This document shows, piece by piece, positions 36,885 to 46,166 of a DNA stretch of 64,000 nucleotides. The position numbers and the translations under genes are program-made. The stretch covers positions 22,729 to 86,728 of the forward strand of contig JBBSUC010000022.1 of NCBI GenBank assembly GCA_038235275.1, given 5' to 3'. The DNA is from Persicitalea sp038235275. GTDB taxonomy: Bacteria; Bacteroidota; Bacteroidia; Cytophagales; Spirosomataceae. Each line of letters starts with the position of its first letter. The stretch's first letter is position 1. Under the pieces are notes generated by a model. That model was not told the origin of the DNA, did not search any database, and worked only from the letters and a program-made list of their open reading frames with translations.

Positions 36885-38576
36885 TTAGAAAGAGAAGCCG
36901 TATCCCACCTGTCCGAAAAGCTCGGTGAAGTTCCGGCCGGCCACGACGAGGTCTTTATTGAAAGTACTGGCGACACTTAGGTTGAATTCGTGCGCTTTGG
37001 CGGGGGCGTAGCGGACGCCCGCCCGCAGCCGGAGCGTGTAGCCGTTGGCCGCGCCTTCGTAAAAATTTTGGTAGTAGGTGCCGCTGGCCGTGGTATTCAG
37101 TTTCCCTTTGTCGAAGCCCTTGGCCGCAACGAAGGAGGCCCCCACCGACTGGCTGTTGTAGCCCGGCACGAAGTTGCGGATCGCGGTCAGGCCGGGCGTC
37201 AGCGAAAGCCGCTGTTTGGGTCGGCTGTAGGCGTAGTTCAGGTTGGCCATCACGTTGTCGAACTGCGTTCTGACCTGCGAGACCGTGTTGAAATCGTTGG
37301 CTTTCTGGTAACTGACAAAGGCCGAGATCGTGTGCTGCTGATTTTCTCCGTTAAAAAACAGGCGGGGAGCCAGCATGAAGCTCTGGTTTACCTGCTCGAT
37401 CTTGAGCGTGTCGATGATCCGCTCGGCGTCCCGCTGCGAGGTGCCGTAATTGGCGTAGTTGAGGAGCAGACTGAAAACCTGGTTGGGCTGGATAGTTAGA
37501 TTACCCGATCCGATTTGACGGGTGGTGGTCGTGGCTCGCAGCCCGCTGACATTGTCCTGCTGGTAGCCGTAGCTACCGCTAAGCTGCACTTTGCCGTTCA
37601 GCAGGGCCAGCGACGGGCTGAGCGTGGCTTCGCGCAGGTCGTTGTTGAAAAAATAGGCACCCATCGACTGGTATTCCGCCGAAATCTGCCGCACCTGAAG
37701 CTGCACCGTGACCACCGACGACGAGAAGTTCAGGCTGCTTTCGCCCGCGTAGGCCAGTTGCGTTCCCGAGCGGGGCATAATGATTTTCCGCAGCAGCGGG
37801 TACTGGTCGGTCAGTTCGGTGTTCACGGCCCGTCGCACGTCGCGACTGTACGCGCTGACGCCCAGGTGCGTCAACCAGGTGAGTTTTTTGAAAAAGGTAA
37901 GCTGCGACGACAGCCCCACCACCGCGTTTTCGTCGGGCGTGATGCGGGTGTTGGCGGGAAACTCGATGGAGCCAGGGTTGTCCTTGGCTCGAAAGTAGGT
38001 CAAGTCGAGGTAGCTGTCGGCCGTGCCGTAGCCCAACTTCACGGCGTAGCCCGTGCGCTGGAACCGGGGCTGGGGCGGCGGCGCGTTCAGCAGCGAAAAG
38101 CGGAGCGGGTCGGCGGGCTGGGCTTTTTCAAACTGACCGTACATGGCCGAAAACCGCAGTTTGCCAGGCGTCAGCTCGATCCCTGCGCCTAGAAACAGCC
38201 GCCCGGCCAGGGTGTAGGGCGAATAGGTCAGGTTGCGGTAGCCCGCGTGGACTTTCACCCATTTGTAAAACGGACTCATGCCGAACTGATGAAAGGGACC
38301 CGACACGGAACGCGACTGGTTGTTTATCAAAAAGAAAAAGGGAACGCTGACGCCATAAACCGTCAGCGTGGGCGAGCCGCTCACCGTCCAGGCAAAAGGA
38401 TCGAGGCGTTCGCGCCCCTCCACATTTTTGTAGAGGTTGGCGCTGACATTCAGCCCTCCTGACAACTTGACGGGTTTCTGCTTCGCCACGGCACCCAGGT
38501 CCTGAGCCCGGACGGTTCCGCTCAGCCCGACCATACTCCAGCCTACCAGTAAGATGATGACCCGGTTTGGTTTCAT
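36885..38576 (-). CDS. Outer-membrane beta-barrel protein
   Basis: A 563-residue protein with a signal peptide ending VRAQD (about residue 25), then many alternating amphipathic strands rich in Tyr, Ser, Asn and Arg (LSGGLNVSANLYKN, YAVKLGYGTADSYLDL, FSLLLNYANYGTSQ). It ends in GQVGYGFSF, with the C-terminal aromatic residue typical of BAM-inserted barrels. There is no plug or TonB box. It sits between the PKD lipoprotein (2-base gap) and the giant protein (12-base gap), so it may anchor or help export the giant protein. That role is inferred from the operon only. Confidence 0.8.
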   Translation of the reverse strand: MKPNRVIILLVGWSMVGLSGTVRAQDLGAVAKQKPVKLSGGLNVSANLYKNVEGRERLDPFAWTVSGSPTLTVYGVSVPFFFLINNQSRSVSGPFHQFGMSPFYKWVKVHAGYRNLTYSPYTLAGRLFLGAGIELTPGKLRFSAMYGQFEKAQPADPLRFSLLNAPPPQPRFQRTGYAVKLGYGTADSYLDLTYFRAKDNPGSIEFPANTRITPDENAVVGLSSQLTFFKKLTWLTHLGVSAYSRDVRRAVNTELTDQYPLLRKIIMPRSGTQLAYAGESSLNFSSSVVTVQLQVRQISAEYQSMGAYFFNNDLREATLSPSLALLNGKVQLSGSYGYQQDNVSGLRATTTTRQIGSGNLTIQPNQVFSLLLNYANYGTSQRDAERIIDTLKIEQVNQSFMLAPRLFFNGENQQHTISAFVSYQKANDFNTVSQVRTQFDNVMANLNYAYSRPKQRLSLTPGLTAIRNFVPGYNSQSVGASFVAAKGFDKGKLNTTASGTYYQNFYEGAANGYTLRLRAGVRYAPAKAHEFNLSVASTFNKDLVVAGRNFTELFGQVGYGFSF

Positions 38577-38578
38577 GG

Positions 38579-39751
38579 CTATTTGACGACAGTTATGCCA
38601 ATATTCTTCTTGATTTCACTGGTTGCCGTGCTGTTCGTGGCTTTCAGCGAAACCGAGACTGTGTAACTGCCCGCCGCGCCGTAGGAAGTAGTCGGATTCT
38701 CGTCGGTCGAAGTAGCTCCATTGCCAAAGTTCCACAAGTACGAATCGGCGTTTTTAGATTTATTCGTAAAATTCACCTTGCCATTCGCGACGCTGTAGGT
38801 AAAGTCAGCCACGGGTGCGGGCTCTCGGATGGTAATATTCTTAGTGATTTTTTGTGTACCGCCGGGCCCGATCGCCGTCAGTTCCACCGTATAGGGAAGG
38901 CGGGGGCCGTTGCCACTCACGCCAATGAAGGAAAATGGGGCGGGGTAGCTGTAGCTTTGCGTGGGGTTCACGTCAACTGTGGTGCGGCTGGTCGGCCGGT
39001 AGCCACTAATATAAAGCTTATCGGCAACGTAGCCCGTTACAATAGTCCAGGAGTAGCTCGTGGCGTTGAGCGATTGGTTTTGCAGGACGACCGTGCAGGG
39101 CGCGATGCAGTTGTCATTTTGAATAATGAAAGCCGCTACCGGCAACGGCGGACTTTTGACGGTAACGATCTGCGTGGTGACAGCGGTCTTCCCCTGCTCC
39201 CCCATTATGGTCAGTTTGACCGTAAACGAGCCGCCCTTGGTGTATTTATGTTTGGGGGCGGCCTCGGTCGAGGTACCGCCATCGCCAAAATCCCACTGGT
39301 AGGACTGCGCGTTTTGCGACTGGTTGGTGAAGCTAATTTCGCAGGTGACCGTACAATTGTCGTTCTGCACGGTAAAAGCCGCCACGGGGGCCGCACTCAC
39401 AATGGTCACCGTGACGGTGGTGTCAGACGTCAGGTTTTGCTCCCCCGTGACGGTCAATTTCAGGGCGTACGTTCCGCCTTTGGCGTAAGGGTGCTTGGGG
39501 TTCTCGTCGGTAGCGGTGCCGCCGTCGCCGAAGTCCCAGCGGTAGGTCTGGGCGTATTGTGACAGATTGGTAATGCCCGGATCGCAGGGGGCGGTGCAAT
39601 TGTTGTTTTCAAGCCGGAAACTGGCTTTTGGCAGCAGCGGGTCTGGCGTTTTGTTTTTACAATTGATTACAAAGATGCCTGTGACAAGGATGCCCAGCAA
39701 ACCAAGAAGGCTGAACGCGGGCCGCGAGAATAAGGGAGTCAGGTTTTTCAT
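38579..39751 (-). CDS. PKD-repeat lipoprotein
   Basis: A 390-residue lipoprotein (lipobox ending FVINCKN, Cys near residue 31). Four Ig-like PKD modules follow at roughly 42-128, 130-215, 218-315 and 318-390. The first, second and fourth show the WDFGDGG or WNFGNGA signature; the third has a divergent core (YSWTIVTGY). Each of the first three begins with a paired-Cys strand (NNCTAPC, DNCTVTC, DNCIAPC). PKD modules usually mediate binding to protein or polysaccharide. It is the first gene of the operon and has the shared regulated promoter upstream. Confidence 0.88.
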   Translation of the reverse strand: MKNLTPLFSRPAFSLLGLLGILVTGIFVINCKNKTPDPLLPKASFRLENNNCTAPCDPGITNLSQYAQTYRWDFGDGGTATDENPKHPYAKGGTYALKLTVTGEQNLTSDTTVTVTIVSAAPVAAFTVQNDNCTVTCEISFTNQSQNAQSYQWDFGDGGTSTEAAPKHKYTKGGSFTVKLTIMGEQGKTAVTTQIVTVKSPPLPVAAFIIQNDNCIAPCTVVLQNQSLNATSYSWTIVTGYVADKLYISGYRPTSRTTVDVNPTQSYSYPAPFSFIGVSGNGPRLPYTVELTAIGPGGTQKITKNITIREPAPVADFTYSVANGKVNFTNKSKNADSYLWNFGNGATSTDENPTTSYGAAGSYTVSVSLKATNSTATSEIKKNIGITVVK

Positions 39752-39778
39752 GGGAATATTGCGATAAAGTTGACGGCG

Positions 39779-39839
39779 TAAAATTCCGCCAACCGCGCCT
39801 GCTCCGCAATAACCCTTTACACCTTTTGAGTAAGCGGTA
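39779..39839 (-). promoter_or_regulatory. Regulated promoter of the PKD/barrel/giant-protein operon
   Basis: On the minus strand, AAAGGGTTATTG ends 20 bases before a weak -7 box GAATTTTA (39779-39786). CGCTTACTCAA lies upstream at 39826-39836. The 32-base block 39808-39839 matches 24351-24382 with two differences. It lies in the 162-base gap to the divergent sensor kinase gene. Confidence 0.65.
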
Positions 39840-39913
39840 AAAAAACTTTTCTATCGTACGCGAAAGTTAGCTAACTTGCTGATTGGCAACCCTCGACTTT
39901 CTATCAAACGCTC

Positions 39914-42900
39914 ATGGGAAAACGGCTCCTCGTGCTGCTGCTGTGCGCCCTGGCACTGTCTGGCGTGTATCATGCCTATGCCCAGCCGCCTAATGTTACT
40001 TTCGACCGTATTTCGGAAAAAGACGGCTTGCCGGGTGGTGCGGTCTATAGCATTGCCAAAGACCGGCGGGGGTTCATCTGGTTTGGTACCCGCCGCTGCC
40101 CGGCCCGCTACGATGGCGTGGCGTTCCGCTCCTTTCTGTTTCCCGAAACCTACCTCGTTACGGGCATGGCCGCCGATCCGGCGAACCGAATGTGGGTAGC
40201 GACCGACCGCAGCGGCTTGTGTCGGATCGACCCGAGTGCCACTCGCCTGACACCCGTTTCAAAAACGCTACGAGCGGCGGGTTATCTATTTGCGAGTTCT
40301 CAGGGTGAAGGCTGGTTCGGTCGCAAAGACGGCATCGGGCGGGTCGATTTCAGGACGGGGAAGATGAGGTTTTATCCCTTGCCTCAGACCACTTACCGGG
40401 GATATAAGGGGAAGGATTTTCTTGAAGATAAGCAACGGAACCTGTGGGCCATCGGCAGCGACAATGGCCTGTTCCGCTTAGACCGTCAGTCCAATCGCTT
40501 CGTGTGCGTACTGGGCCGGGACTGCCCCGACCCGGCCCGACGATTCCAGGTGTACCTGAGCCGGGGCTGCGTGGATGCCGACGGAATTCTCTGGATTGGA
40601 GCGTACGAAAAGGGCTTGCTTCGCTTCGATCCAAAAACCGATCAGTTCTCGTTCCTGGAAATCCCCGACGAACCCATCCGCATCACCTGCGTCGAGGAGG
40701 GGCGGGATGAGAACGGACGCCGACTGCTGTGGATAGGAGACGAACGACGCGGTCTGCTGGTCTTCCGGCCCGAGCAGAGGCGGTTTTATCATGTGCCGGG
40801 CATCCGTTCTGCTCCGTTTGAAGTCAATGCCCTCTATCGCGATCCAGCCAATGGTATTCTGTGGGTTGGCACCTCGGATGGGGTGCTGAAATACAACCCG
40901 CAGGATAATCTTGTCCGAACGGTCACCTTGCCCCCGGAGCTGGTTCGGCTGCCCGTTACGGTCAAAGTTATCATTGCCGATCAGCGGGACACCACGGGCG
41001 GGACCTTTTGGCTGGGACTGTCGCACACGGGTCTGCTGCGCTGGCATCGGCCCACCAACCGATTTACCCTTATCCGTTATCCCAGCGACGCAGGGGAAAC
41101 GATGTGGATCGAAACAGCAAGCGACGGACGCCTATGGGTTGGACTTAGGCGGTGGGATTATCGGGGTAATGCGGTGCTGGTGTACGATCCCCGACAGAAC
41201 CGCTTCGTCGCCAATGCCGCCGCTGCACGGGCGGGAACGTTGTTTTCGGTTCCCTTCGTGGATCACGGCCTGCTGGACAAACAACAGCGGCTTTGGGTCG
41301 GCAATAACGACGAAGGCCTTCGGGTGTTGGACACTCGCACGGGGCAAGTCCTGCCCTACTGGGCCGATTCGGTCGTCAAGGCCCTGCACCGAAACAACAA
41401 TTTCCTGACCGACCTGAAAGCCGATGTCACGGGCCGCATCTGGCTGGGAACGTACCAGGGGCCTTACTACGTGGAGGATGCGACTCACCGTTTTGTGAGC
41501 GCCGACGCCCGCAACCCGCCCACCCGTCGCCCCGAAGACCTAGAGACCAACGCGCTGCTGTTTTCCCGCAACGGCCACCTGTGGGCCGCCCGCTGGGGGA
41601 GCGTGACCGAAAGCCGGCCCGACGGTACGCTGCTCACCATTCTGACGGCCCGAGATGGACTTTATGACCGCGAAAACCGCCGCCTGGCCGAAGACCGCGA
41701 CGGAACTATCTGGATCGGCAATTTCGACGGGCTGCACGCGTATCAGCCCAGGACCCGACGACTCTTCCGGCTGACCGCCAGCGATGGATTGAGTCGCAAC
41801 AACACCACCAACGCCCTGTATATCCATCGTGGTACTCAACTTTTTATTGGGCAGGAGAACGGACTGGATTTCGTGGATGTGCGACAGGTGAGTCGGCGCT
41901 CTCCGGCACTTCCGGTCGTGGTCAGTTCATTTCAGGTACACGAGCAGGAGCGTCCTTTTGACCAAAACAAGACCATCCGACTGCGGCACGACGACGCCTT
42001 CAGCGTCGATTTCACCACCTTGACCTACAGCCGACTGCCGAACGTCCGCTACGCCTACTTCCTCGATGGTCAGGATGAGCGATGGCACAATATCGGCGCG
42101 GCCCACCGGGCATACTACACCAGTCTGAGTCCCGGCCATTACACCCTCCTTCTAAAAGCCGCCGACTCGTTTGGCCACTGGACTCGCCAGCCGCTGCGGC
42201 TGGCCATCGACGTACTGCCCGCCTACTACCAAACTTGGTGGTTTCGGGCGTTGGTAGCGCTGCTGGTGGTAAGTCTGCTTTACGGCCTTTATCGCTATCG
42301 AATCATTCAGTTGGTGCAAGTGCTGAGTATTCGCAACCGCATTTCGGCGGATCTACACGACGAGATTGGCTCGTCGCTGAGCGGGATTAATATTATGGGG
42401 ACGATGGTCAAAGAGAGCCTGCCCGCCGAACACCCGTCGCGTCCGATGGTCGAGCGCATTGTGGACGATTCCCGGCAGATCAGCGGTTCGCTGGACGACA
42501 TCGTGTGGAGCATTAACCCCCGCAACGACGAGCTCGGCCACCTGACCGCCCGCATGAACCGCTACGCGGCGGAACTATTTGAAGCAGCGGGAATCACCTA
42601 CGAAATAATTCTGCCCGAAGCCATCGAAACAATCAAGCTTTCCATGGAAAAACGGCAGGATTTCTATTTGATATTTAAAGAAGCGGTCAACAATCTGGTC
42701 AAACACGCCGGAGCGAGCGAGGCCCGATTACGGATTAGGCTGGAAAATCAGCAGATGTCGATGGAGGTTGCCGACAACGGCCTGGGTTTCGACTCCGCCG
42801 CCGCCACGGAGCGGAATGGCTTGCGCAATATGCAGAGTCGGGCCGCGCGTCTGGGCGGCGAGCTCAACATTCACGCCTCGCCGGGACAGGGCACCACGTT

Positions 42901-42928
42901 GCAACTGCGGTTTCCGGTTTTGGTATGA
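39914..42928 (+). CDS. Two-component sensor kinase with periplasmic beta-propellers (Reg_prop/Y_Y_Y)
   Basis: A 1004-residue kinase. The signal peptide ends HAYAQ. Two seven-bladed Reg_prop propellers cover about residues 25-660, with recurrent blades such as GFIWFGT, ILWIGAYEKGLL, RIWLGTY and TIWIGNFDGLHAY. A Y_Y_Y domain follows (NVRYAYFLDGQDERWH, SPGHYTLLLKA), then one membrane helix (about 776-795). The kinase core is of the NarL-partner (HisKA_3) type with His in SADLHDEIGSSLSG and a HATPase ending DNGLGF and GTTLQLRF. It is followed by its LuxR-type regulator and is divergent from the secreted-protein operon, so it probably senses a ligand related to that operon. Confidence 0.93.
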   Translation: MGKRLLVLLLCALALSGVYHAYAQPPNVTFDRISEKDGLPGGAVYSIAKDRRGFIWFGTRRCPARYDGVAFRSFLFPETYLVTGMAADPANRMWVATDRSGLCRIDPSATRLTPVSKTLRAAGYLFASSQGEGWFGRKDGIGRVDFRTGKMRFYPLPQTTYRGYKGKDFLEDKQRNLWAIGSDNGLFRLDRQSNRFVCVLGRDCPDPARRFQVYLSRGCVDADGILWIGAYEKGLLRFDPKTDQFSFLEIPDEPIRITCVEEGRDENGRRLLWIGDERRGLLVFRPEQRRFYHVPGIRSAPFEVNALYRDPANGILWVGTSDGVLKYNPQDNLVRTVTLPPELVRLPVTVKVIIADQRDTTGGTFWLGLSHTGLLRWHRPTNRFTLIRYPSDAGETMWIETASDGRLWVGLRRWDYRGNAVLVYDPRQNRFVANAAAARAGTLFSVPFVDHGLLDKQQRLWVGNNDEGLRVLDTRTGQVLPYWADSVVKALHRNNNFLTDLKADVTGRIWLGTYQGPYYVEDATHRFVSADARNPPTRRPEDLETNALLFSRNGHLWAARWGSVTESRPDGTLLTILTARDGLYDRENRRLAEDRDGTIWIGNFDGLHAYQPRTRRLFRLTASDGLSRNNTTNALYIHRGTQLFIGQENGLDFVDVRQVSRRSPALPVVVSSFQVHEQERPFDQNKTIRLRHDDAFSVDFTTLTYSRLPNVRYAYFLDGQDERWHNIGAAHRAYYTSLSPGHYTLLLKAADSFGHWTRQPLRLAIDVLPAYYQTWWFRALVALLVVSLLYGLYRYRIIQLVQVLSIRNRISADLHDEIGSSLSGINIMGTMVKESLPAEHPSRPMVERIVDDSRQISGSLDDIVWSINPRNDELGHLTARMNRYAAELFEAAGITYEIILPEAIETIKLSMEKRQDFYLIFKEAVNNLVKHAGASEARLRIRLENQQMSMEVADNGLGFDSAAATERNGLRNMQSRAARLGGELNIHASPGQGTTLQLRFPVLV

Positions 42929-42932
42929 CCCG

Positions 42933-42972
42933 AAAGGGTTATTGACAAGCCGATTGCAAAGTGAGTTCTTTG
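42933..42972 (+). promoter_or_regulatory. Promoter of the LuxR-type regulator with the shared element
   Basis: AAAGGGTTATTGAC (42933-42946) places TTG at 42942-42944; after 20 bases comes GTTCTTTG (42965-42972), a weak -7 box. This is the same spacing and upstream hexamer as at the two promoters above. Confidence 0.55.
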
Positions 42973-43011
42973 TGGGTGAAAACTCGCTTTCATTCCATTC
43001 TGAACCAAACG

Positions 43012-43644
43012 ATGGTAAAGATTTCGATTTATGAAGACAAGGAGGCGTTGCGTTCGCTGCTCGAACTGATGATCGGCAGCGCGGAAGGCTTTGCGGTGGT
43101 CGGCGCCTACGGAAACGGGCAGCGGGTGACGGAACAGCTGGGCCGGGATCGGCCCGACGTGGTGCTGATGGACATCGACATGCCAGGGCCTAGCGGCATC
43201 GACTGCGTGAGCCGGGTCAAGGAGTACGATGTCGATATCCGGGTGCTGATGCACACCGTTTTTGACGACGACGACCGACTGTTTGCCTGCCTCAGCAATG
43301 GGGCCGACGGCTATTTGCTCAAAAAAGACACTTCTACGCATCTCCTGAAAGCCCTGCACGAAGTGGTGGAAGGCGGCGGGCCCATGTCGCCCGGTATCGC
43401 CCGGCGGGTGCTGCAAACATTCCTGCACGCGCCCTTTTCCCAGCGGCAGGATTACGGCATCACTCCCCGCGAACACGAACTACTGCAATTGCTTGCCCAG
43501 GGCTACACCTACCGGATGATTGGCCTGCAATGCAGTATTTCGGTGGAGACTGTCCGTCGGCATTTGAAGAATATCTACCACAAGCTGCACGTGCAGTGCG
43601 GCACCGAGGCCGTGGCCAAGGCGCTCCGCGAGCGGATTATTTGA
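43012..43644 (+). CDS. LuxR/NarL-type response regulator
   Basis: A 210-residue regulator. The receiver domain has the acidic pair Glu8/Asp9 and phospho-acceptor Asp54 in VLMDIDMPG. The C-terminal GerE helix-turn-helix reads ITPREHELLQLLAQGY, then SVETVRRHLKNIYHKL. I chose the ATG at 43012 (MVKISIYED); the frame is open to 42961, but that part lacks homology and contains the promoter. The cognate kinase ends 83 bases upstream. It is the best candidate to bind the element shared by its own promoter and the secreted-protein operon promoter. It overlaps the convergent TPR gene by 8 bases. Confidence 0.92.
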   Translation: MVKISIYEDKEALRSLLELMIGSAEGFAVVGAYGNGQRVTEQLGRDRPDVVLMDIDMPGPSGIDCVSRVKEYDVDIRVLMHTVFDDDDRLFACLSNGADGYLLKKDTSTHLLKALHEVVEGGGPMSPGIARRVLQTFLHAPFSQRQDYGITPREHELLQLLAQGYTYRMIGLQCSISVETVRRHLKNIYHKLHVQCGTEAVAKALRERII

Positions 43645-44377
43645 AAAACTGCAAAGGATCGGGCATTTTGGCTTTCATCAGTTCCACGAACTGGAAGTCC
43701 ACCACCGAGAAATTGAGCTGACGGGCTTTGTGGAGAGCGGCCCAGGCGGCGGGAAATTCGTTGCGGTGGTACTCGGCCAGGGCCAGGTTAGAGAAGGTTT
43801 GAGCGTAAGTAGAATCCATCGACTCGGCCCGTTTCAACAGTCGGTAGGACTCTGCCAAATCCTCTGCCTCACTGGTTTGCGCGTAGTGACCCAGCTCGAC
43901 CGTGGCCAAATCGACCATAAGCGGCACATTGTCGGGAGCGATGTTCACACCCCGGCGGAGCATCTGTCCGGCCTTCTCCAAATCGTTTTTCTGATAGGAA
44001 ATTACGCCCAGCCCCCAGAAGGCATCCACGTTTTTTTCATTTAGCAAATACGCCAGGTTGAAACGATAAGCCGCCGTATCGAGTTGGCTTTCCTGAACAT
44101 ATTCCCAGCCGCGAGCCGCAAAAAACGCGCTGGCTTCGTCACGACTGGCGAAAGATTTGTCGCACTCGCTGAGGAATTTTATCTCCTCTTCGATCTGCTT
44201 GGATGTTTTACGCTGCTCGCCGAACAGCGGGGCCACGCGGCGCTCGGCCACCGTGAGTTCCCGAGGCGGCGACGACACGTTGGTATCCAGCGAGCGGGTG
44301 TTACTGACGTATTGCATTGTCTGCGACCAACCCAGCACGGGGAGCAACAGACAAAGAGATTGGATAAGAAATTTCAT
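43637..44377 (-). CDS. Secreted TPR-repeat protein
   Basis: A 246-residue exported protein (signal peptide MKFLIQSLCLLLPVLGWSQ). Tetratricopeptide-like helices run from about residue 90: AYRFNLAYLLNEKNVDAFWG, DLEKAGQMLRRGVNIAPDNV, then AQTFSNLALAEYHRNEFPAA. TPR units imply a protein-binding role in the periplasm. I chose the start at 44377 because the 24 codons upstream spoil the signal peptide. It overlaps the end of the response-regulator gene by 8 bases on the other strand. Confidence 0.8.
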   Translation of the reverse strand: MKFLIQSLCLLLPVLGWSQTMQYVSNTRSLDTNVSSPPRELTVAERRVAPLFGEQRKTSKQIEEEIKFLSECDKSFASRDEASAFFAARGWEYVQESQLDTAAYRFNLAYLLNEKNVDAFWGLGVISYQKNDLEKAGQMLRRGVNIAPDNVPLMVDLATVELGHYAQTSEAEDLAESYRLLKRAESMDSTYAQTFSNLALAEYHRNEFPAAWAALHKARQLNFSVVDFQFVELMKAKMPDPLQFFK

Positions 44378-44457
44378 AGAATTTAAAGCGAAATCAATAA
44401 AAAACGAGGGGGCGAAGTCGCACCAAATCAAACGCCTTGTCGCCGCCAAATATTGTC

Positions 44458-45801
44458 CTAGCGTCGACGGGGCGGGCGGGGACCACCTTTCCGGCGCGAC
44501 TTAGAGGCAGCGCGGCGATTTTTAGATTCTGTTCTAACGGGTGGCTTTTTCTTTTCATGAAAAGCGCCCTGGAAAGTCGGGTCTTCGCGGCGGCGCTGGT
44601 CGTCGATTTCGCGGAGTTGGGTTTGGTTCTCCTCCTTGGGCGTTTCCAGTACCTCCAGGTCGGCGGGCAGCGGATGACGTACTATTTCCGCGCGAATCAA
44701 CGCCTCGATTTTCTTGATGTGGTACTCGTCGGGCGGTGTCAGGAACGTGATGGCCGCGCCCGCGTGGTTGGCGCGGCCCGTGCGCCCGATGCGGTGGACG
44801 TAGTCTTCGTATATGATCGGCACGTCGAAGTTGATGACGTGACTGACCTCCGTTACGTCGATGCCGCGCGAAGCGACATCGGTCGCCACCAGCACCCGGA
44901 TTTCACCATCCTTGAAAGCCTCCATCGCGTTGATGCGCGTATTCTGTCCCTTGTTGGCATGAATGACGCGGACGTTGTCTTCCTTCAATACTTTTCGGAT
45001 CAGAAACTTATAGACGTTGTCGGCGGTGGCTTTGCTTCTGGCAAAAATCAGCACCCGACTGAAATCTTCACTTTGCGTAAAAAGCAATTCCAGTAAATTG
45101 AGTTTGGTTAGGAAGTTGGGGACTTCGTAAAGCGACTGCGTCACCCTTTCGGCGGTGGTAGCCTGCGGCGTCACTTCCACCCGCATGGGAAATTCCAGGA
45201 ATTCGTAGGAGAATTTTTCAACCTTTTCCTGAAACGTAGCTGAAAAGAGCAGATTCTGCCGCTTGGTGGGAATTACTTCCAAAATGCGGCGGATTTGCGG
45301 CATGAAGCCCATGTCCAGCATCTTATCGGCCTCGTCGAGTACCATCGTTTTGAGGTGCTTCAGTACGATTTCCTCCTTAGCGTACAAATCCAGGAACCGT
45401 TGCGGCGTGCTAACCAAAATATCCACGCCCTGTCTTAAAGCCTCGATCTGCGACTTAGGGCCAATGCCGCCGTACAGGGCCACGATGCGCAAATCGGTGT
45501 GGCTAGCCAGTTGCTCGGCGGCCTGGGCGATTTGCATCACCAACTCGCGGGTGGGAGCCAGAATCAGGGCGCGTGGGTCCTGGCCCTGCGCGTACTTGAC
45601 TTTCATGAGCAACGGCAGCACAAAGGCGGCCGTCTTCCCCGTCCCGGTTTGGGCGATGCCCAGCACGTCGTGGCCCGCCATCGCCAGCGGAATGGCTTGT
45701 TCCTGAATGGGCGTAGGTTTGGTATAGCCCGCGTCGGCGATGGCGTCGAGGAGTTGTCGGTTGAGCTTGAACTGCTCGAAGGGATTGACTTGGATTTCCA
45801 T
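44458..45801 (-). CDS. DEAD-box RNA helicase (RhlE-like)
   Basis: A 447-residue RNA helicase. Q motif KPTPIQEQAIPLAM; Walker A AQTGTGKTA (residues 47-55); PTRELVMQ; DEADKMLD; SAT; and the C-terminal motifs RGIDVTEVSHVINFDVP and HRIGRTGRANHAGAA. A basic C-terminal tail rich in Arg, Lys and Pro (about 410-447) fits RNA binding, as in RhlE-type proteins of ribosome assembly or mRNA decay. The start ATG is 20 residues before the Q motif. It stands alone between the TPR and HepT genes. Confidence 0.94.
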   Translation of the reverse strand: MEIQVNPFEQFKLNRQLLDAIADAGYTKPTPIQEQAIPLAMAGHDVLGIAQTGTGKTAAFVLPLLMKVKYAQGQDPRALILAPTRELVMQIAQAAEQLASHTDLRIVALYGGIGPKSQIEALRQGVDILVSTPQRFLDLYAKEEIVLKHLKTMVLDEADKMLDMGFMPQIRRILEVIPTKRQNLLFSATFQEKVEKFSYEFLEFPMRVEVTPQATTAERVTQSLYEVPNFLTKLNLLELLFTQSEDFSRVLIFARSKATADNVYKFLIRKVLKEDNVRVIHANKGQNTRINAMEAFKDGEIRVLVATDVASRGIDVTEVSHVINFDVPIIYEDYVHRIGRTGRANHAGAAITFLTPPDEYHIKKIEALIRAEIVRHPLPADLEVLETPKEENQTQLREIDDQRRREDPTFQGAFHEKKKPPVRTESKNRRAASKSRRKGGPRPPRRR

Positions 45802-45830
45802 AGGGTAAAGGTACGGAATCCTGCGTGGGG

Positions 45831-46166
45831 CTACTCAGCCAATCCCAGTTCTGCTTCTGATTTCAGCACGGGAAGGTGATTTTTGACGATTGTCCATACG
45901 ATAGAATCATCGATGCTGTCGTACGAATGGATCAGGCGGTTCCGAAAAGCAACGACTTGCCGGGTGTGGCTCAATTCAAAAACCGTCTCCACTTTTCTGA
46001 ATTGATTCACCGCCTCCCCAATGATGCCGAGTTGCCGTTCGACGGCGCTTTTCGTTTTTGCGTCGATCTGATAGTCACCATAGCTGTTGTTCTCCCCGAC
46101 GAGACCTTCGATCAGTTCTATAGCCAGCAAAATGTCAGAGTGGAATTTTCGTCCTTTCTCGGTCAT
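45831..46166 (-). CDS. HepT-like HEPN ribonuclease (toxin candidate)
   Basis: A 111-residue HEPN/DUF86 protein. The catalytic Rx4-6H motif is present in FRNRLIHSYDSID (Arg-x4-His), preceded by GIIGEAVNQFRK. In MntA/HepT systems this is the RNase toxin, silenced by the nucleotidyltransferase that modifies a Tyr near the motif; a Tyr follows the His by two residues here (HSY). It starts inside the end of the MntA-like gene (32-base overlap), so the two are translationally coupled. Confidence 0.85.
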   Translation of the reverse strand: MTEKGRKFHSDILLAIELIEGLVGENNSYGDYQIDAKTKSAVERQLGIIGEAVNQFRKVETVFELSHTRQVVAFRNRLIHSYDSIDDSIVWTIVKNHLPVLKSEAELGLAE

